Source of the DNA: Pieris napi
Taxonomy: Eukaryota; Arthropoda; Insecta; Lepidoptera; Pieridae
Reading direction: 5' to 3'
Length of the DNA: 64,000 bases
NCBI RefSeq assembly: GCF_905475465.1
Contig: NC_062253.1
Location: forward strand, 10,726,001 to 10,790,000
The stretch's first letter is position 1. Each line of letters starts with the position of its first letter. Positions 35,661 to 48,666 of the stretch are shown here, one piece after another. A program made the position numbers and the translations under genes. The notes below the pieces were generated by a model. That model was not told where the DNA came from, did no database searches, and saw nothing but the letters and a program-made list of their open reading frames with translations.

Positions 35661-38600
35661 AAGTTCGCTGGTTCGTATTTAAAACAATTACGAGAAATTT
35701 ATATATACATATAGTGTTTAAGCTACTTCAAGGGTAATTCTAGGAATATTAGCTGTAACATGATACTACCATTTCTTCTGCAAGATTGATACAATAAGTC
35801 TTAATCCTTAATTGCTAAAGGTGACCAAAAAGGTATATCGGAGCAATGGCGTTACTGTCAGTTGTCATTGTCATTGTCACCCAGTGACATATACAGCGCT
35901 TTAATTAACAAAGACAAAGTCAAATCAATTCAAAACCGTCAATAAGTTTTTGAAATGCCAATATTTTTAGATCTATTAGCGACTATTCAATTGTCGATAA
36001 TAATCATAGCGACACGGCCATGACAGTCGCTTTGCATCAGCATGAATAAAAAAAGTGGTTTAGTTTTTAATTCCTTTCCCATTCAAAAAGCATTAAAAAG
36101 AATTTCTGTGAAAAATTCATAAAATTTTTATTCTTTCTATCGCTCCAGACCAAACACTAAACATCGGTTATGATAGCGAGAGCCGTTATAGTTCGGAAAT
36201 TCATAGAGCAATAAAACTATGGAGGAATAATAACGCGATGGACGCGGAATGATTCTAACAATATACAATCAACTTTCATCATCGTTAAGCTTAACATAAT
36301 TTTACAACTTAAACATAAGTTATAGATTAGTAACGTGCCATATTTTATACTATGTGTGAGCTGTTGTTTATTTATAGACAATATATCAAACAAAAATGTT
36401 ATACTAGTCCTTTATATATCTACGCCTAAGATTTTTTTAATTAATCTAAAGCGTAATGTTTAAATTGATTACTAATAGAGAATTACGCAGTAATGAAATA
36501 TAGGCAAATTTAACTCTTCTTTCACATATTTTATTACATTGTGTATGAATATTTCACTTGTTTTTACACGGGGGTGGTGTTGTAGACGAAGACTAATTAA
36601 ATAAAACTTTATAACAACTTGTTTATCAATTTTCATACGTCTTATAAGCAATAATCAATAAATTAACTGGCAAAGATGAGTGGGCCTAAACAAATACTTT
36701 TGCGTTACTTTATTTTTCGGCATTACGTGAATAGTCACGTTCTCTTCTCGACACAGAAAAAATAACGATACAAGTCGGTTTGTGGACAAAAGTGTTGCAG
36801 TTTCAGTTTTAAAATGACTTGCCAATGTAGTTTTAACCTTATCAGTGGAGTTTAAGGCTTATTGTATGTTAATTAAAGGTGGTATTATAATTGCATGGCA
36901 ACGTGAAGCTGGCCACAATAATTGTTTAAATTTGCAAAACAGAACTTTATCACCACGTATTAAGGTCTAGACAGATATTGTTTTTAATGAGCGAGCGTTG
37001 TACCACATTCGATAACAGACAGAAAAGCCGTCTACATGGAAAAAGTGTCTCTAGTACCTTGTTTTAAAGTTCAAGGATTGTTTGAGAAGTAGTTTTTTAT
37101 TAGTCGGCAATCGGGTTGAGTCGGGCTGGGTGCAGGAATGCGGTCCAGCGGACCCCGTAGGCTATGGTACATAGTATCGAAGGTTGTTAACACATATATA
37201 TCTCTGTCGTGACCACGTAATACTTTTCTCTCGCTTTTACAGACTCCAAAAGGATGAGTTTCTTGGATTAAGCGATAAGAGTGTAAATCAGCCGGATTTG
37301 AATTTTAATACGCGTCCTGGAATGATATTGAGAGTGTGGATGTAATTACTTTATTTTTAAAGAAATATTGAAGATTCATATTCATAATAGTCTATCGTAT
37401 GCCGATTTTAAAAGTAATTTTCGATTAGCTTTATCTATTAAATCGATTTTTACATTCATAGTGAGCTTTTGTTGAAGAATTAAAGTCGTATATATCATTG
37501 AAGTAATAAATTAATGAACTTTATTAAGTGAACGTAATTTTCTGTAATTGGGAGCCGTTTTTGGCTCATTTGGACAGAGTCAACGACCCACTTGTAACAA
37601 TTGACAAACCAGATATTCGAACAGGCTCTCGATTTAGCCCAAACATATTAATGTTAAAGAATAGGGCTATATACAAACAAAAAAATTGATTTATAATATT
37701 TAGTGGTTGTTAAATTCTAACTGGGCGTGACTGGTAAGATTAAATTTCAAAGAGAATTAAAAAATCCTTTCCAAGCAATATTAACTTTAGTATAAGCCGT
37801 ATGCAAGTTATTTTGATACGCAAGTGTTTCTAAAACATGATCTCGTGTATTCCAAACCAAAAAATTTACTTTTGAACTTTGAAGTAACGGAAAGAATTGT
37901 GCAGAAACTCGCACGTCTCAACACAACGTTAGAAAATATCAATCCAGCCTGATTATCAAAGAAACAGACACAGAAATGTGTCTGCTCCAAGCTTCTAATG
38001 GGATTACGGAAACGTCACAACCCAATACTGCAGTATAAGAGGACATATGTATAGTCTCGATCCTACAAATGTATGAACGTTTTTCGCCTCAGAGGCTGTC
38101 AGACTTGCAGTTATTAAAACGAACTGGCTTCATAAGTCAAACTCTTTCAACCCATTCGTGAATTACGGTTACGATGTAGTAGTATTTGCATATACCATTA
38201 CGAGTTCCTAGAGGACACCATAACTTAGAGAAACGACTTACACAATTATAGCTCTTATTATAAATGGTTATTGCATATAATAGCATACACCATAGAATGT
38301 AAATAATGTTTAGAATAGCTAGTTGTGAGGTCTTTGTTTGGAATGAGCTTTATTTCAAAAAATATATTATTTGTTTGAAATGTTAATTCTACTTTCAGTT
38401 GAAAACTGCATTGTATCAAAATATTTTTATTGTAGGTAAGCTTCAATTGTTTTATACAATAAATATGTTTTATTATTTTTATATGTAAGTAATAGAAGTT
38501 AATTGGTAACTTGGGTTTTAGCTGAACTCGTCTTGTTAGTTCAATTACCATAAATAATTTATTAGAATAAATATACTGTTACACCAGACTTTAAATCAAA

Positions 38601-38711
38601 ATTATTTGACACTTACTTCAAAAAAGTTATCAATAATTGAACTTTATCATTTACGCTGGTATCGTTATACCTAGGACAATAGGCAGTTTTGCATATTATG
38701 TAACAATGTCT
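35661..38711. other. No gene or clear repeat seen
   Basis: AT-rich DNA with only short open frames (for example 37808-37990 and 38258-38551, both minus) of no recognisable family. Confidence 0.45.
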
Positions 38712-38935
38712 ATGTATTAAGGGGGAACGCTGCCAGTATCTTCGGAACCTTGCCTAAAGGGACTCCTTTTAATGATATATTTTAGTTTATGTTAAGTTTA
38801 GTTATTTATTTCAATGTATATTATTTTATTATTAGTTTTATGTGTCTAGAAAAATATATTTTATTTTTAAGTAATAGTTGTAGTTCCGTGTATATTTTAC
38901 GAGTATATTAAAGTGATTTTGTTCTAGTTTATGTC
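38712..38935 (+). mobile_element. LINE 3' fragment (family C, copy 1)
   Basis: GAACGCTGCCAGTATCTTCG and GGGACTCCTTTTAATG are followed by a T-rich 3' end. The same order of blocks, with GCTGCCAGCAT or GGCACCAGTCCCA, occurs at 53880-54060 and 57600-57760. It is read as the very end of a reverse-transcriptase ORF plus 3' UTR. Clade not assigned. Confidence 0.55.
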
Positions 38936-39178
38936 TATGTACGATTTAGTTTTATGAATATGGTTTTAAAATGTTAATTTCTATAATTCCTTAAAAAAAC
39001 ATCGACAGAGTTAAAGATGGATGTGGTGAAACAAATTAATATTTTTTTGTATATTATTAAAAAAAAAAACATCATATTGCTATTCGCATTGCAGAAGTGA
39101 TCGATGGTAGACGACGGGAAATAAATCATTAATCAAATCCATATCTCACTACTTTACTACCACAATACTTTAGAAATA

Positions 39179-40459
39179 GAGGAAAGTGACCAAATATGGG
39201 ATAGTATCCCTAATATGGAATACCCCTATTTCTCCCAAATGCAAACTCACATACGCAATAAACAATGATTTTCTGTCTCCTTTTACTCCCGTTTACGCGT
39301 ACAAGTTGTAGCATGTCAGTTGAGCAAGTACTTTCGTCATTGTGACAGTTTTTTGTTTTGTCGCTACCGCATAACTTTCTAAGGTATGTTAAAAATACGT
39401 ATTTTTCGTAAAGCAAGTGCACAGAGTATTGATTTTATAGCTTTTAGAGACCGTTTAGACGTTCTTTTGTATGTTTTAGCGGTATTAGATGATATTACTT
39501 TCTTAAATATAAAAATCTGAATGTCAGTTTGAAATCGTTGGAAAATCCAAATATGGACAGATCACAGTATCCAATTATGGACTATTCCATAATTGGTTCT
39601 CTAAAGTATCAGCTGACATGATGATTTTGTTAATTGTATATTTTTTAAATGTTTTACCAAAATGGCGGGCGTCAACTCAAAAACGAAGCGAAAAGAATGG
39701 ATTCAGAGCATATGGCGGAAGTAATAAAATTAGTAAGAGAGAAACAAATGGGTTATTTAAAAGCTGGATCTACTTTGTTTTGATTATGTCAGAAAAACGA
39801 ATTTTCTCCAGGAGAAGCCGCAGCTACTACACTTGGAAAGAAAACTGTCGTGTTGGCAAAAAACAAGAATTAAAAACAGAATGAGAAAATATCAAAAGAA
39901 AAAAACCAAAAGAGAAGACTAAGCCTAATTCAGATGATGAGGAGGTGATGCTATTTGATACTGACAGTGAACCCGATGCCTTGATAGGATATACAGCTCC
40001 AGAATCTGAAGATTCAGTGTATTTTCTGTGGTGTGCTGTTTTCGAATGATACTCATGGGGAAACATGGATCAAGTCTCTTATGTGTGGACTCTGGGCATG
40101 TAATGATTGCGCTGTGCCAGAGTTTGATACCTGGATTTGTGATTTTTGTAAAAAAATTGTGTACCTTTCTATATTATACCAAGTTTCCAAAGAGTCTCGT
40201 GTATTTTAAGGTTAATTTTTGATAGTGTTTATAGTATTCCATATTTGGGGTACCTATTCCATATTTAGGTACCTAAATCGTTTTTTAGTTTCTTAAATTT
40301 TTTCTTACCTTAAACTAATGAATAAAACCTAAACTTGTTACAAACTAAAGTGCAAATATATGATTGTTAATAATTACCACAAAAAGTTTTTTATTTATAA
40401 CACTTGTGGAAATTATGCCTAAAAATCAAAATGGTATTCCATATTTGGTCACTCTCCTC
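39179..40459 (+). mobile_element. Pogo-like DNA transposon with catalytic core deleted
   Basis: Terminal inverted repeats GAGGAAAGTGACCAAATATG and CATATTTGGTCACTCTCCTC lie directly between TA dinucleotides (39177-39178 and 40460-40461), the Tc1/mariner-pogo target site. The coding remnant begins ATGGCGGGC (39662). After a frame shift it reads HMAEVIKLVREKQMGYLKAG (about 39709-39768), a psq/CENP-B-type helix-turn-helix. Downstream, at 40018-40149, is a treble-clef zinc-finger tail, CIFC ... CGLWACNDC ... WICDFC, as found at the C-terminus of insect pogo-like transposases. An acidic stretch (DEEVMLFDTDSEPD) precedes it. The whole DDE domain between them is absent and the frames are broken. TATTCCATATTTGG words recur near both ends. 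Confidence 0.85.
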
Positions 40460-41399
40460 TATGTATTCAATATTCAGACGGCTTTGGTAGGGTTGCTCTT
40501 CGAACAATTTCGACGTTATTTTACATACTGCACGGTTAGTTAGTAAACTTTTTCATCTCTTTGTCTACTTGTATTTGGACTTTGATAAAAAAGCAATACT
40601 TTCGTTAAAACAGAGCAATTAAACTGGTGTGTTGTTCTCGATTAAACGGGTAAAGTTTCTAAGTTCGTTTCAAGTATACACGACACATTTAAAATACTAC
40701 AAACAATATATATATATATATAACTACATATATAGATAGCCACGCATACTATTGTAGACGAAACAATCATGTTTGTTCATCAAGCTACTAGTTTTTACTA
40801 AAAATATTTTCAAGACATGGGGCTGAGATAACGTGACTTTTATTGGATGAACATATATTTGACAACCCTATAATATACAACGAAGTTATGAAAAATGATA
40901 CAAAATTTCTGCAATGTGAATTGAATAAAACTGGATATTGGCTCACAATAGTTTTGATTCATCATCATTTTCATTGTATACCTATGCTTTAGTATGTATT
41001 TTGTTTAAAATATCATTTTCAAAGCCTTAAACAAAAACTTGTGATCAAATTTATAATAGTAGTTTTTGCATATTTTTCCCGTAATTGAAACACAAGATAA
41101 CAAAATAAATAAAGTACTAGCCTCGTCTCAACTCGTATTTCTAATGTGTTTTGTTAAGAACGAAAACAAATAATTCAAATGAAACTGAATGTTACATTTT
41201 CTGATACATAAATCATTTCTCCTAACGTAACATATCCTTATTAAAAATTCTTTCTTGTGAGTAAATGTAAGTCAAATTAAATTAGTTTACAAGACTTGTA
41301 TGACGGTAATTATGACTTAACATAACTAACAGCTCGCATCGCAATGTTCATAATATATTCGGAATCTTATTTAACATTCTGTATTTATTTATATATTTA
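40460..41399. other. No gene seen
   Basis: AT-rich DNA with a short (TA)n run at about 40709-40722. Confidence 0.5.
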
Positions 41400-41900
41400 C
41401 ACTTCAATACATTTATAGAAAAACAAATAACATAATATATCAAAATAATAAGGGATTCATCGGGCGGCCTTATCGCTAACAAGCGATCTTTTCCAGACAA
41501 CCCTATTAAGGAAAAAATTAAAAAATGAAATATGATGGGTAAAATGCAAGAAGTGCATAACGAAATCATATAAAAAAATAAAAAAAAATATAGAATCACC
41601 AACCTTAATCTTAAATAATACAAAACTAAATTAATAAAATAAACAAAAAACTAAAAAGCTTATCTCATTAGAATTACGATGCAAAACAAAAGAATAAGAA
41701 ATACAAGAATGACTAAAGTCACCATTGAGTAGGATGAGATATGGTTAAGAAATGTTTATGTAGAAGAGTTTTAAAAGATGACAGAGAGGTAGCCAATCGT
41801 ATGGAGTCGTGCAGCCCATTCCACAACTTAATGGCGGAGATCCTAAACGAATTGCCTAAGAAGGATGAGCTGTGTGATGGAGACCAAATTCCGTATATAT
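41400..41900 (-). mobile_element. LINE 3' fragment (family D)
   Basis: The minus-strand translation of 41745-41880 gives LWNGLHDSIRLATSLSSFKT, the typical end of CR1/I-group reverse-transcriptase ORFs. The 3' UTR follows with CTGGAAAAGATCGCTTGTTA (around 41474-41496), and the fragment ends in an A-rich tail (T-rich on plus). It is 5'-truncated and non-coding. Confidence 0.7.
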
Positions 41901-44900
41901 CAATAATTGATTAAATAATGCAATAATTCCTTATTATCATAAAAATATCACGTTTTATTGTTGCAGTGACTACAAGTCTGTGAAGTTAGAAGAGCAACTA
42001 CAGACCTCTTCTATAGTCTATAGTTTTAATCTCTTGCACCATAGATATAGCTGCAAATATTAAATTTGTCTTAAAAATTATATACACATTGGTTCAACTT
42101 TTCTCCTCTTATCCAACTCGTTCTCGTGATTTATAAAAATACCATCCTCAAATATATACACCCTACCTAAATATGAATATTTAGAAATTCATTTGAAGAG
42201 GCTGTGCATATTTATAAAGACATTTTATAACATATTTTCGATATAACGCGTTTTAAATGGACGTGCTTAGGCGATAACGCGATTCAAGTAATGTACAATC
42301 GGTGTAGATGCTAGAATCTAGCTAGATCGTTACAGTAAATCTTCGATACAGGAAGTAAATGGCTCACATAAAGATAAATCGAATTTATTTGTTTACGACA
42401 CCGATACTAATTCTTGGCTGAGAATAATTATTTTCCTTTTAACGAAATCGTGCAAATGTAATTAACGATTACGGTTGCAGAATATATAAATGTTTTAATC
42501 TTATATTTAATTTGAAAATACTGTTTCTACGTGGCAGGAATTTTAAAAGCCACAACTATTATTGTAATTACTATCTCTGTCATATCCATATAGAGTTATA
42601 CGCAGTTGTAAAGTATAAATTAAATTAATTAGTAAAAAATATATGCGTCTAAAAAAGTGATTTTTATAAAACATTGCCGCTTGTAATGCCCAAGATGGTG
42701 TCATAATGAGCTAACCGGCTCTCAGTGGAGCTAGGATAATTAGGCATTCGTTAATTATGACGTCACTATTCCCTATATGGGTGCCAAGTCAACCCGCGCA
42801 AATAGAATCATGTCTTGCACCTTTGGTATGGAAATTGTGACTATAACAGGCGAGTATGAGAAAATTTCGATAAGCGGATAAGGCAAATTCGATGTATGCT
42901 AACTATGGCTTTTCAATGCATATAAAGCTGAGGATACATACGAGGAATTTGTGGTATTGTTGGAAAGATGCACCGTTTTAGGTTGTGCCGATATATGGTG
43001 TCTATGAACAAAACCTATCTTTGCAGTAGATATACAAATGCTCACTTAATAAAAAGTAGATAGAGCCGTGAATACAAGTAAGTATTTGTTAGACTTCAAT
43101 TGTAATCTTATTGATTACAGCCCAGTCAAATTAAATCACAATACTTTATTTAATACTATATAGTTACTAAAATTATGTACAATTCAGTAAAATACCAATT
43201 AGTGGGAACCCAGGTCTTCCGTAAATTTTATGGTAATAAATACGTATTGTGAGCATTGTAGACTATGTATGCATTTGGGTGTGTTTGTGTGTAATGTTAT
43301 ATAATAACAGCAATTAAGTAAGTTTAGAATATTTTCTTTATGCTACAAAATAATAAATATTTCAAATAAACATTTTATATAAGATTCTACAGGTTAAAAA
43401 CACAATCAAATTAACTACATATTTAGATAGCTCAAAAGGACGTACCAACCTGTTTTATTTCATTTTAAAGACGGCTTAGTGTTTTTAAGCGACCATGTTA
43501 TAGTATCTTACAACCCGTTACCAAAACGTATTACATCAAAATGTTTAGACTATATTCGCCTTTATTATTACGCAATAAGGACCAAATTCTACTATACAGT
43601 CTCCGGATATTTTCGGTCGAATATCGGAGATTCGGTTGGACCGGTTAGACAAGTTGGGAGAGCGTCGGTTTTTTTGCAATACAACTCTTCCTGCCCGTGC
43701 CCTGTTCTCACACGACTCGATATCGAAGGTGGTATAATAATTGTGTATCTATATTACGAAGAAACTAAGGTGTCAGATTTTATCGGCGAATATGATCTCA
43801 CGAATTATGTATAAGCATTTGTAACACGAAGGCTAGATCAACATTTAAATTATTTTAGTTACACATATTTTATTTTGGCGAGTTTTTGAATGATCTATAA
43901 ACATATGTGGAAATGACTTTTATAAAGGATCCGTGTTAATTAAACACGATAAAAAGAAGTTATTTGTATAGAAAAACATAGTTTTAAATAAAATGATTAT
44001 ATTTGTTGGCAGAGCTGTTATTTCTACAAAGTTTTAACAAAAAATAAAGCCAAACGATTTCCAACTATTTCGCCGAAAGTCACAACTTAATTAAATAAAA
44101 AAATTGCCGGCTAAATTAGGTGCGTTCATTCCAAGCTTTCGATAAATGTTTTAAATTATCTTTAGATTACGTTCGTAGTAAAATGTATGTCTATAATTAT
44201 TATTATTGAGGTTAACAAAAAACCGCGAACGAATTCGCGGAGTACATTGACTCCACAGATGAACAATTTAGCCGAAGTATACAGCTTGTGTATAAACGAG
44301 TTTTTAGCTGTTTCCATTGTATTGACAATGCACGTGTTTTATTTTATTAGTTTTATAAAACAAAATGCTGTATAAAATGATCCTAATGAAAATGACAATT
44401 ATATTTGAGTTATACTTACTGATTATATGTGCTTATATTTACTGAAACTTAAGAATCTAAATTCAATATTAAGTTATGGTAAGGGGATAAAGGGTAATTT
44501 CACATAAACTATGCTTCATACACTTTCTTTAAAAAATATCTTAATATAAAAGGATATTGCGTAGCAATGGTAAACATAAAATAAATTGTGGGGTGATGGG
44601 TATTTTTATTTCTTAAAATTTTTCTTTCTAGTTTATTCTTTAAAAACATACAAAAGTACAAATTATACCTCCTTATTAGTATATATAAGTCGAACAATTT
44701 CAAATTTGAAACTATGGAGTTCTAGATACAAGAAAATACATTTTATTGATCAGTGGAAACAAAAGCTACACACACATTGCAACATTCGGCAACAAATCAC
44801 AGCACACATATGCGATCGAGTTTGGTCACGATCCGACATTAAGGCCAGCCCAGTCTTCCCTTGTCTAGTCTAGTTCATGTAATAGTTATATAGAAGCGTG

Positions 44901-46929
44901 CTTTATTATAATGAGCCCTAGTCGTGCGGCTATTTAGGGCGCTATGAATCAGATCTATGCTAAAATACGAAAGCTTACTGAATTAATCAGTAGCGAGAAA
45001 TATATGCCAGTTCGTGTTTATACAGAGAAATATAAACCTGGAAATAAATATATAAAATCCCTGCTTTTATACATCGCTACTTGTATAGATTATGTGTATT
45101 TCGGGAAATACACATAATAAACAAAAACAGAAAAGAAAATCTGAAATCGTTTATACATTTCTATGAGCACCTAATAAAAGTGCCGTTGTAAAGAATGAAG
45201 TATTATTTAGATTTTTTCGTAATTTATGACGGCAATCGCATCGATTTGCAAGCAAAAACCGAGGCGAATTTTTCGTTACGTCTCGTTATTGAGACATTAT
45301 AAAACAATTCATATTTAAATTTGATTCTTAGGAGGTTAACTATGTGGCTAAATCAAAGTTATTTACCATTATTAAAGTTCTTAACTACCAACGAAACAAT
45401 TCCGAAATTTACCTGAATTGTTTAAATCTTAATTCTACACATTTTGTTTTCGCAGTCCATTTGTTTTACGATTACCAAGCAAATATTTTAAATTGTTAAT
45501 TTAATGTTTTAAAAATTTGCTTAGCGGTTAAATTGTATCAAAAAGTATAGTATTTAAATACTTATTATTAGTACTTTAATGTACGTTAATTGTACTAAAA
45601 AAATACGCTTAAAATAAAGAAAATTAGTGGAGATATTTTCCTGATTCCCTTAGGATTTTCGCTTAGGAATGTCTTTGAAGCGCTTCCAAGAATTTTGTCA
45701 ATTGAACAAGAGATATTTTATCAAAACTAACTTCCTTTTGACATGAACCGGATAAATTTATAACCCAACGTTTGTGAGAATAAAATATAAAGAATTTCGA
45801 TCCTTGTCTTCCTTTGTAAATGTAAAATTAAATAAATTGTATTTTAAAAATCTACAATTATTATATGTATGCTATGCTGTGTGAATTTACTAGATAAAAT
45901 AAATTTAGTAAAATGTCAGTACTTAAAGTTGTTCAGCTGAGAATTGCTTCCAAGACATCTTTCTGCGTTTTATTGGCTTCTTGCAAAATATATAACTTAG
46001 TGCATTCAGTTTTCCATTTCAAGGTTTAGTTTACTGATGGCCTGTACTTACAACAGTTTTCTTTTAAAAATCTGGTTGATTTTGGTTTTCTTCGTAAACT
46101 TTAACGTGAAAAAATACTTTTTAAGGTTTGTATTTTATATTTACTCGCATTTACCACCCAAGATCTAATGAACGAAACCTATACAAAGTAACCTACCTCC
46201 ATTAATTGACAGTTGAATCGGTATCAGACACGAATTAATCGCTATATTGAATTATTTATAGTACGCCGGGAGAGGGAACGCAACAGGTCTGCATTGTCGG
46301 GCTAAAGGGATGAGCTAGGGTTGGTACTCGGGCGTTTTTCTCAAAGGAAATATGTCTTATTAATTAAGCCGTAGTGCAATTATGGCGACAAGGCAGGACA
46401 GGCGAAACGGGATGTTAACTTATTAGCGTCACCTGTAATGAGAATGGCGGAATGTTGTTATCGGACTTATTTCTTGATTGGTTAGCTGGTTACTCGGACT
46501 CCCCTTTAGTGTTACATAAAGAAAGCTAATTGCTGCAATAAATACGTGTAGTTTCGATTCGGTTACCTGATTTCCCTCTTTGTGCACGTATTCTAGTAGA
46601 CTCCATACAGGAAACAACTATTAAATACATATTATTCAAGAGTATATTAATGTTTAAAGAATTTTAAATTCATTGATTGATTAAATGAGGAATTAACAAT
46701 GTATATTTGTATTTTGAAGTTCATAACTGTACATTGAGTTACCTATATGAATAAATGATTTTTGAATTTAGAACAAGTTCAGAAGTTATGTAAGCAATTT
46801 AGAAATCTAATTATTCTATAAGTTATTGTATAAAATGAGTGAGATAGGATTAGTAAGAAAATCTGTACTTCATTAGCTGTGATGTTTTTTTTATACATTA
46901 TATTAAAAGTTTGGTCATCCCTATAGCCA
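41901..46929. other. No gene recognised
   Basis: The longest frame, 43479-43814 (plus, 111 codons, tyrosine-rich), has no known motif and no flanking exons. Short frames at 44187-44375, 44586-44873 and 46429-46617 are likewise unsupported. One hairpin is listed separately. Confidence 0.45.
45089..45118. repeat. Perfect 14-nt-arm hairpin
   Basis: ATTATGTGTATTTC and GAAATACACATAAT are separated by two G's. There is no terminator-like context (eukaryotic DNA) and no function is evident. Confidence 0.6.
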
Positions 46930-47050
46930 GTGGCGTAGTGGAGGTGGGGTGTGGCAAGGAATGCGGGCTCTTTTTCGTTTTGGGTAGCGTCTGCGCAGGT
47001 AAGCGCGTCCCTCCCTCGCGCCGTTGCTACGGGCCGGACCCGGCATTCTA
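46930..47050. other. Short GC-rich island in AT-rich DNA
   Basis: From AGTGGCGTAGTGGAGGTGGG to GGGCCGGACCCGGCATTC the base composition jumps well above the surroundings and has several CpGs. There is no ORF. It may be a repeat fragment (the AGTGGCGTAG word is common in dispersed repeats) or a small regulatory island. Confidence 0.4.
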
Positions 47051-48159
47051 TTTGTGTTGACTTACTTTTGCTCGCGGTTTTATTTGTGTGAATTACTTCC
47101 CTTTTATGTTGCCGGAAAAGTTAAGATAATCCTTTATTGGATTGATGTTCATAAGAGGAAAGTTTCTTTATATTGTTGTTTGATATAAATTTGTATATTT
47201 AATTAAAAACTATTATTCCAAATCCAGGATCCATTTTACATAATATAAATGTCAATAGAAATATTTCCACACAAACATAATCATGAGCAATAGTTAAAAA
47301 TAAGTATTTTCTCTCAGTCCCAAAGAAACATAAAAAAAGTTGGAAGAATTTTCAAGCAACAATGTTTTATGACGCTGTCCTCTTCCATTAATGCAACTGA
47401 ATGGCTCATAGTATATTTGTAGATATGATCCTATGTATTTATATACTAGGCTCACAATTCATTCAGTAAAAGTCGCTATAAACCTTTCGAAGTCATCCTT
47501 TATTGATTCTAGAAAATCGTTACTATCCAGCTTCGTAATTAATTCCGAAGCTAATTTCTTGTATAATTAACGTTTCACCTTCGCTATATATTCTCAATCG
47601 GACGTATAATTAATTAGTATAGTGAGATCTAGAAGTCTAATTATAATTCTTTATTATCAAACAACTGGACATGAGCTATGTTTTATTACAATACTGTAAT
47701 GAATTCAGACAGTATTCCTATTGAAAGCCCGTACGAAATGGAGACCTTATAATTTGTGTCTATGGAAAAATACAGATAAAAAATAAAAATACAGGCTATA
47801 AATTCAACCTGTCACACTTGGCCTTGACTATGTATTAACAATTTGCGTTCGAAGAAAAAATATATACGATTTTTAATCTCGTGTGATTGTTTTAAAGCTC
47901 GCCTTCAGTTTAAATAAATAAACGAGTCAAGCTCCTTAAGTCAGTCGGGGCCGACAAAGCGTTTATTTTTACGTTCCCTGGCTGAGGTCAGCCGAGTAGT
48001 AAAAGTGAGACTAAAAAAAATACCACTCATGGGAGTCGGAAACCAGGTCATAAATGGTAGGAGCTTAATTTGAATGCAGGTAAATATTAAGCTTTAAACT
48101 TTACTACAGGATGATATCATATACATAATATGACTAAGCCAAAAAGTTTGAAAGAAAGC

Positions 48160-48466
48160 ATATTTATTAATTAATCTTAATACATATATATAAATTACGC
48201 AACCGATTTCAATCAAATTTGCAACCCGTGTGCAGATATACTAACTTACAAGATAGGAAAGCTTACATATATATGATTCTACTGTATGTCACTGAACTCC
48301 TCTTAAACGGCTGGACCGATTTGAATTAATTTTTTGTATGCGTTTGGGTGGAGTCATGGATGGTTTCGATTCACAAATCAGTGATCAGCCCGGTAGATGG
48401 CGCTGCAGTCGGCATTTCATCCTAATCGCTTGAAATATCATGCAGGACAACGTCTGTCGGGTCTAG
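48160..48466 (+). mobile_element. Helitron 3' portion
   Basis: It contains CTTAAACGGCTGGACCGATT and ends GACAACGTCTGTCGGGTCTAG, with CTAG at 48463-48466 followed directly by T. This fits the Helitron rule of a CTAG/CTRR end inserted before T. The GACAACGTCTGTC stretch just before it forms the expected small 3' hairpin (GACA ... TGTC). The 5' end was not located, and there is no Rep/helicase coding. Confidence 0.65.
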
Positions 48467-48666
48467 TATATAATATATTTAGGCCCAAATCAATTGATCA
48501 TTGCAGTAATTCTGTCATCGACTCAGTTGCGGACCGTTTTAATACGGCATGGCACACAATTGTTTTGGGTAAAAAGGCACTTTTAATTGATGTTTATACA
48601 CCATTGGAGGATTTTGGTATTTTTGACACCGGTACAAGTCTAATGAAATAAAACATCGAGCCAATC

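Noticed and set aside
43479..43814. 111-codon ORF, tyrosine-rich
   Set aside because: Longest frame in its region, but it has no domain, splice sites or neighbours to support it.
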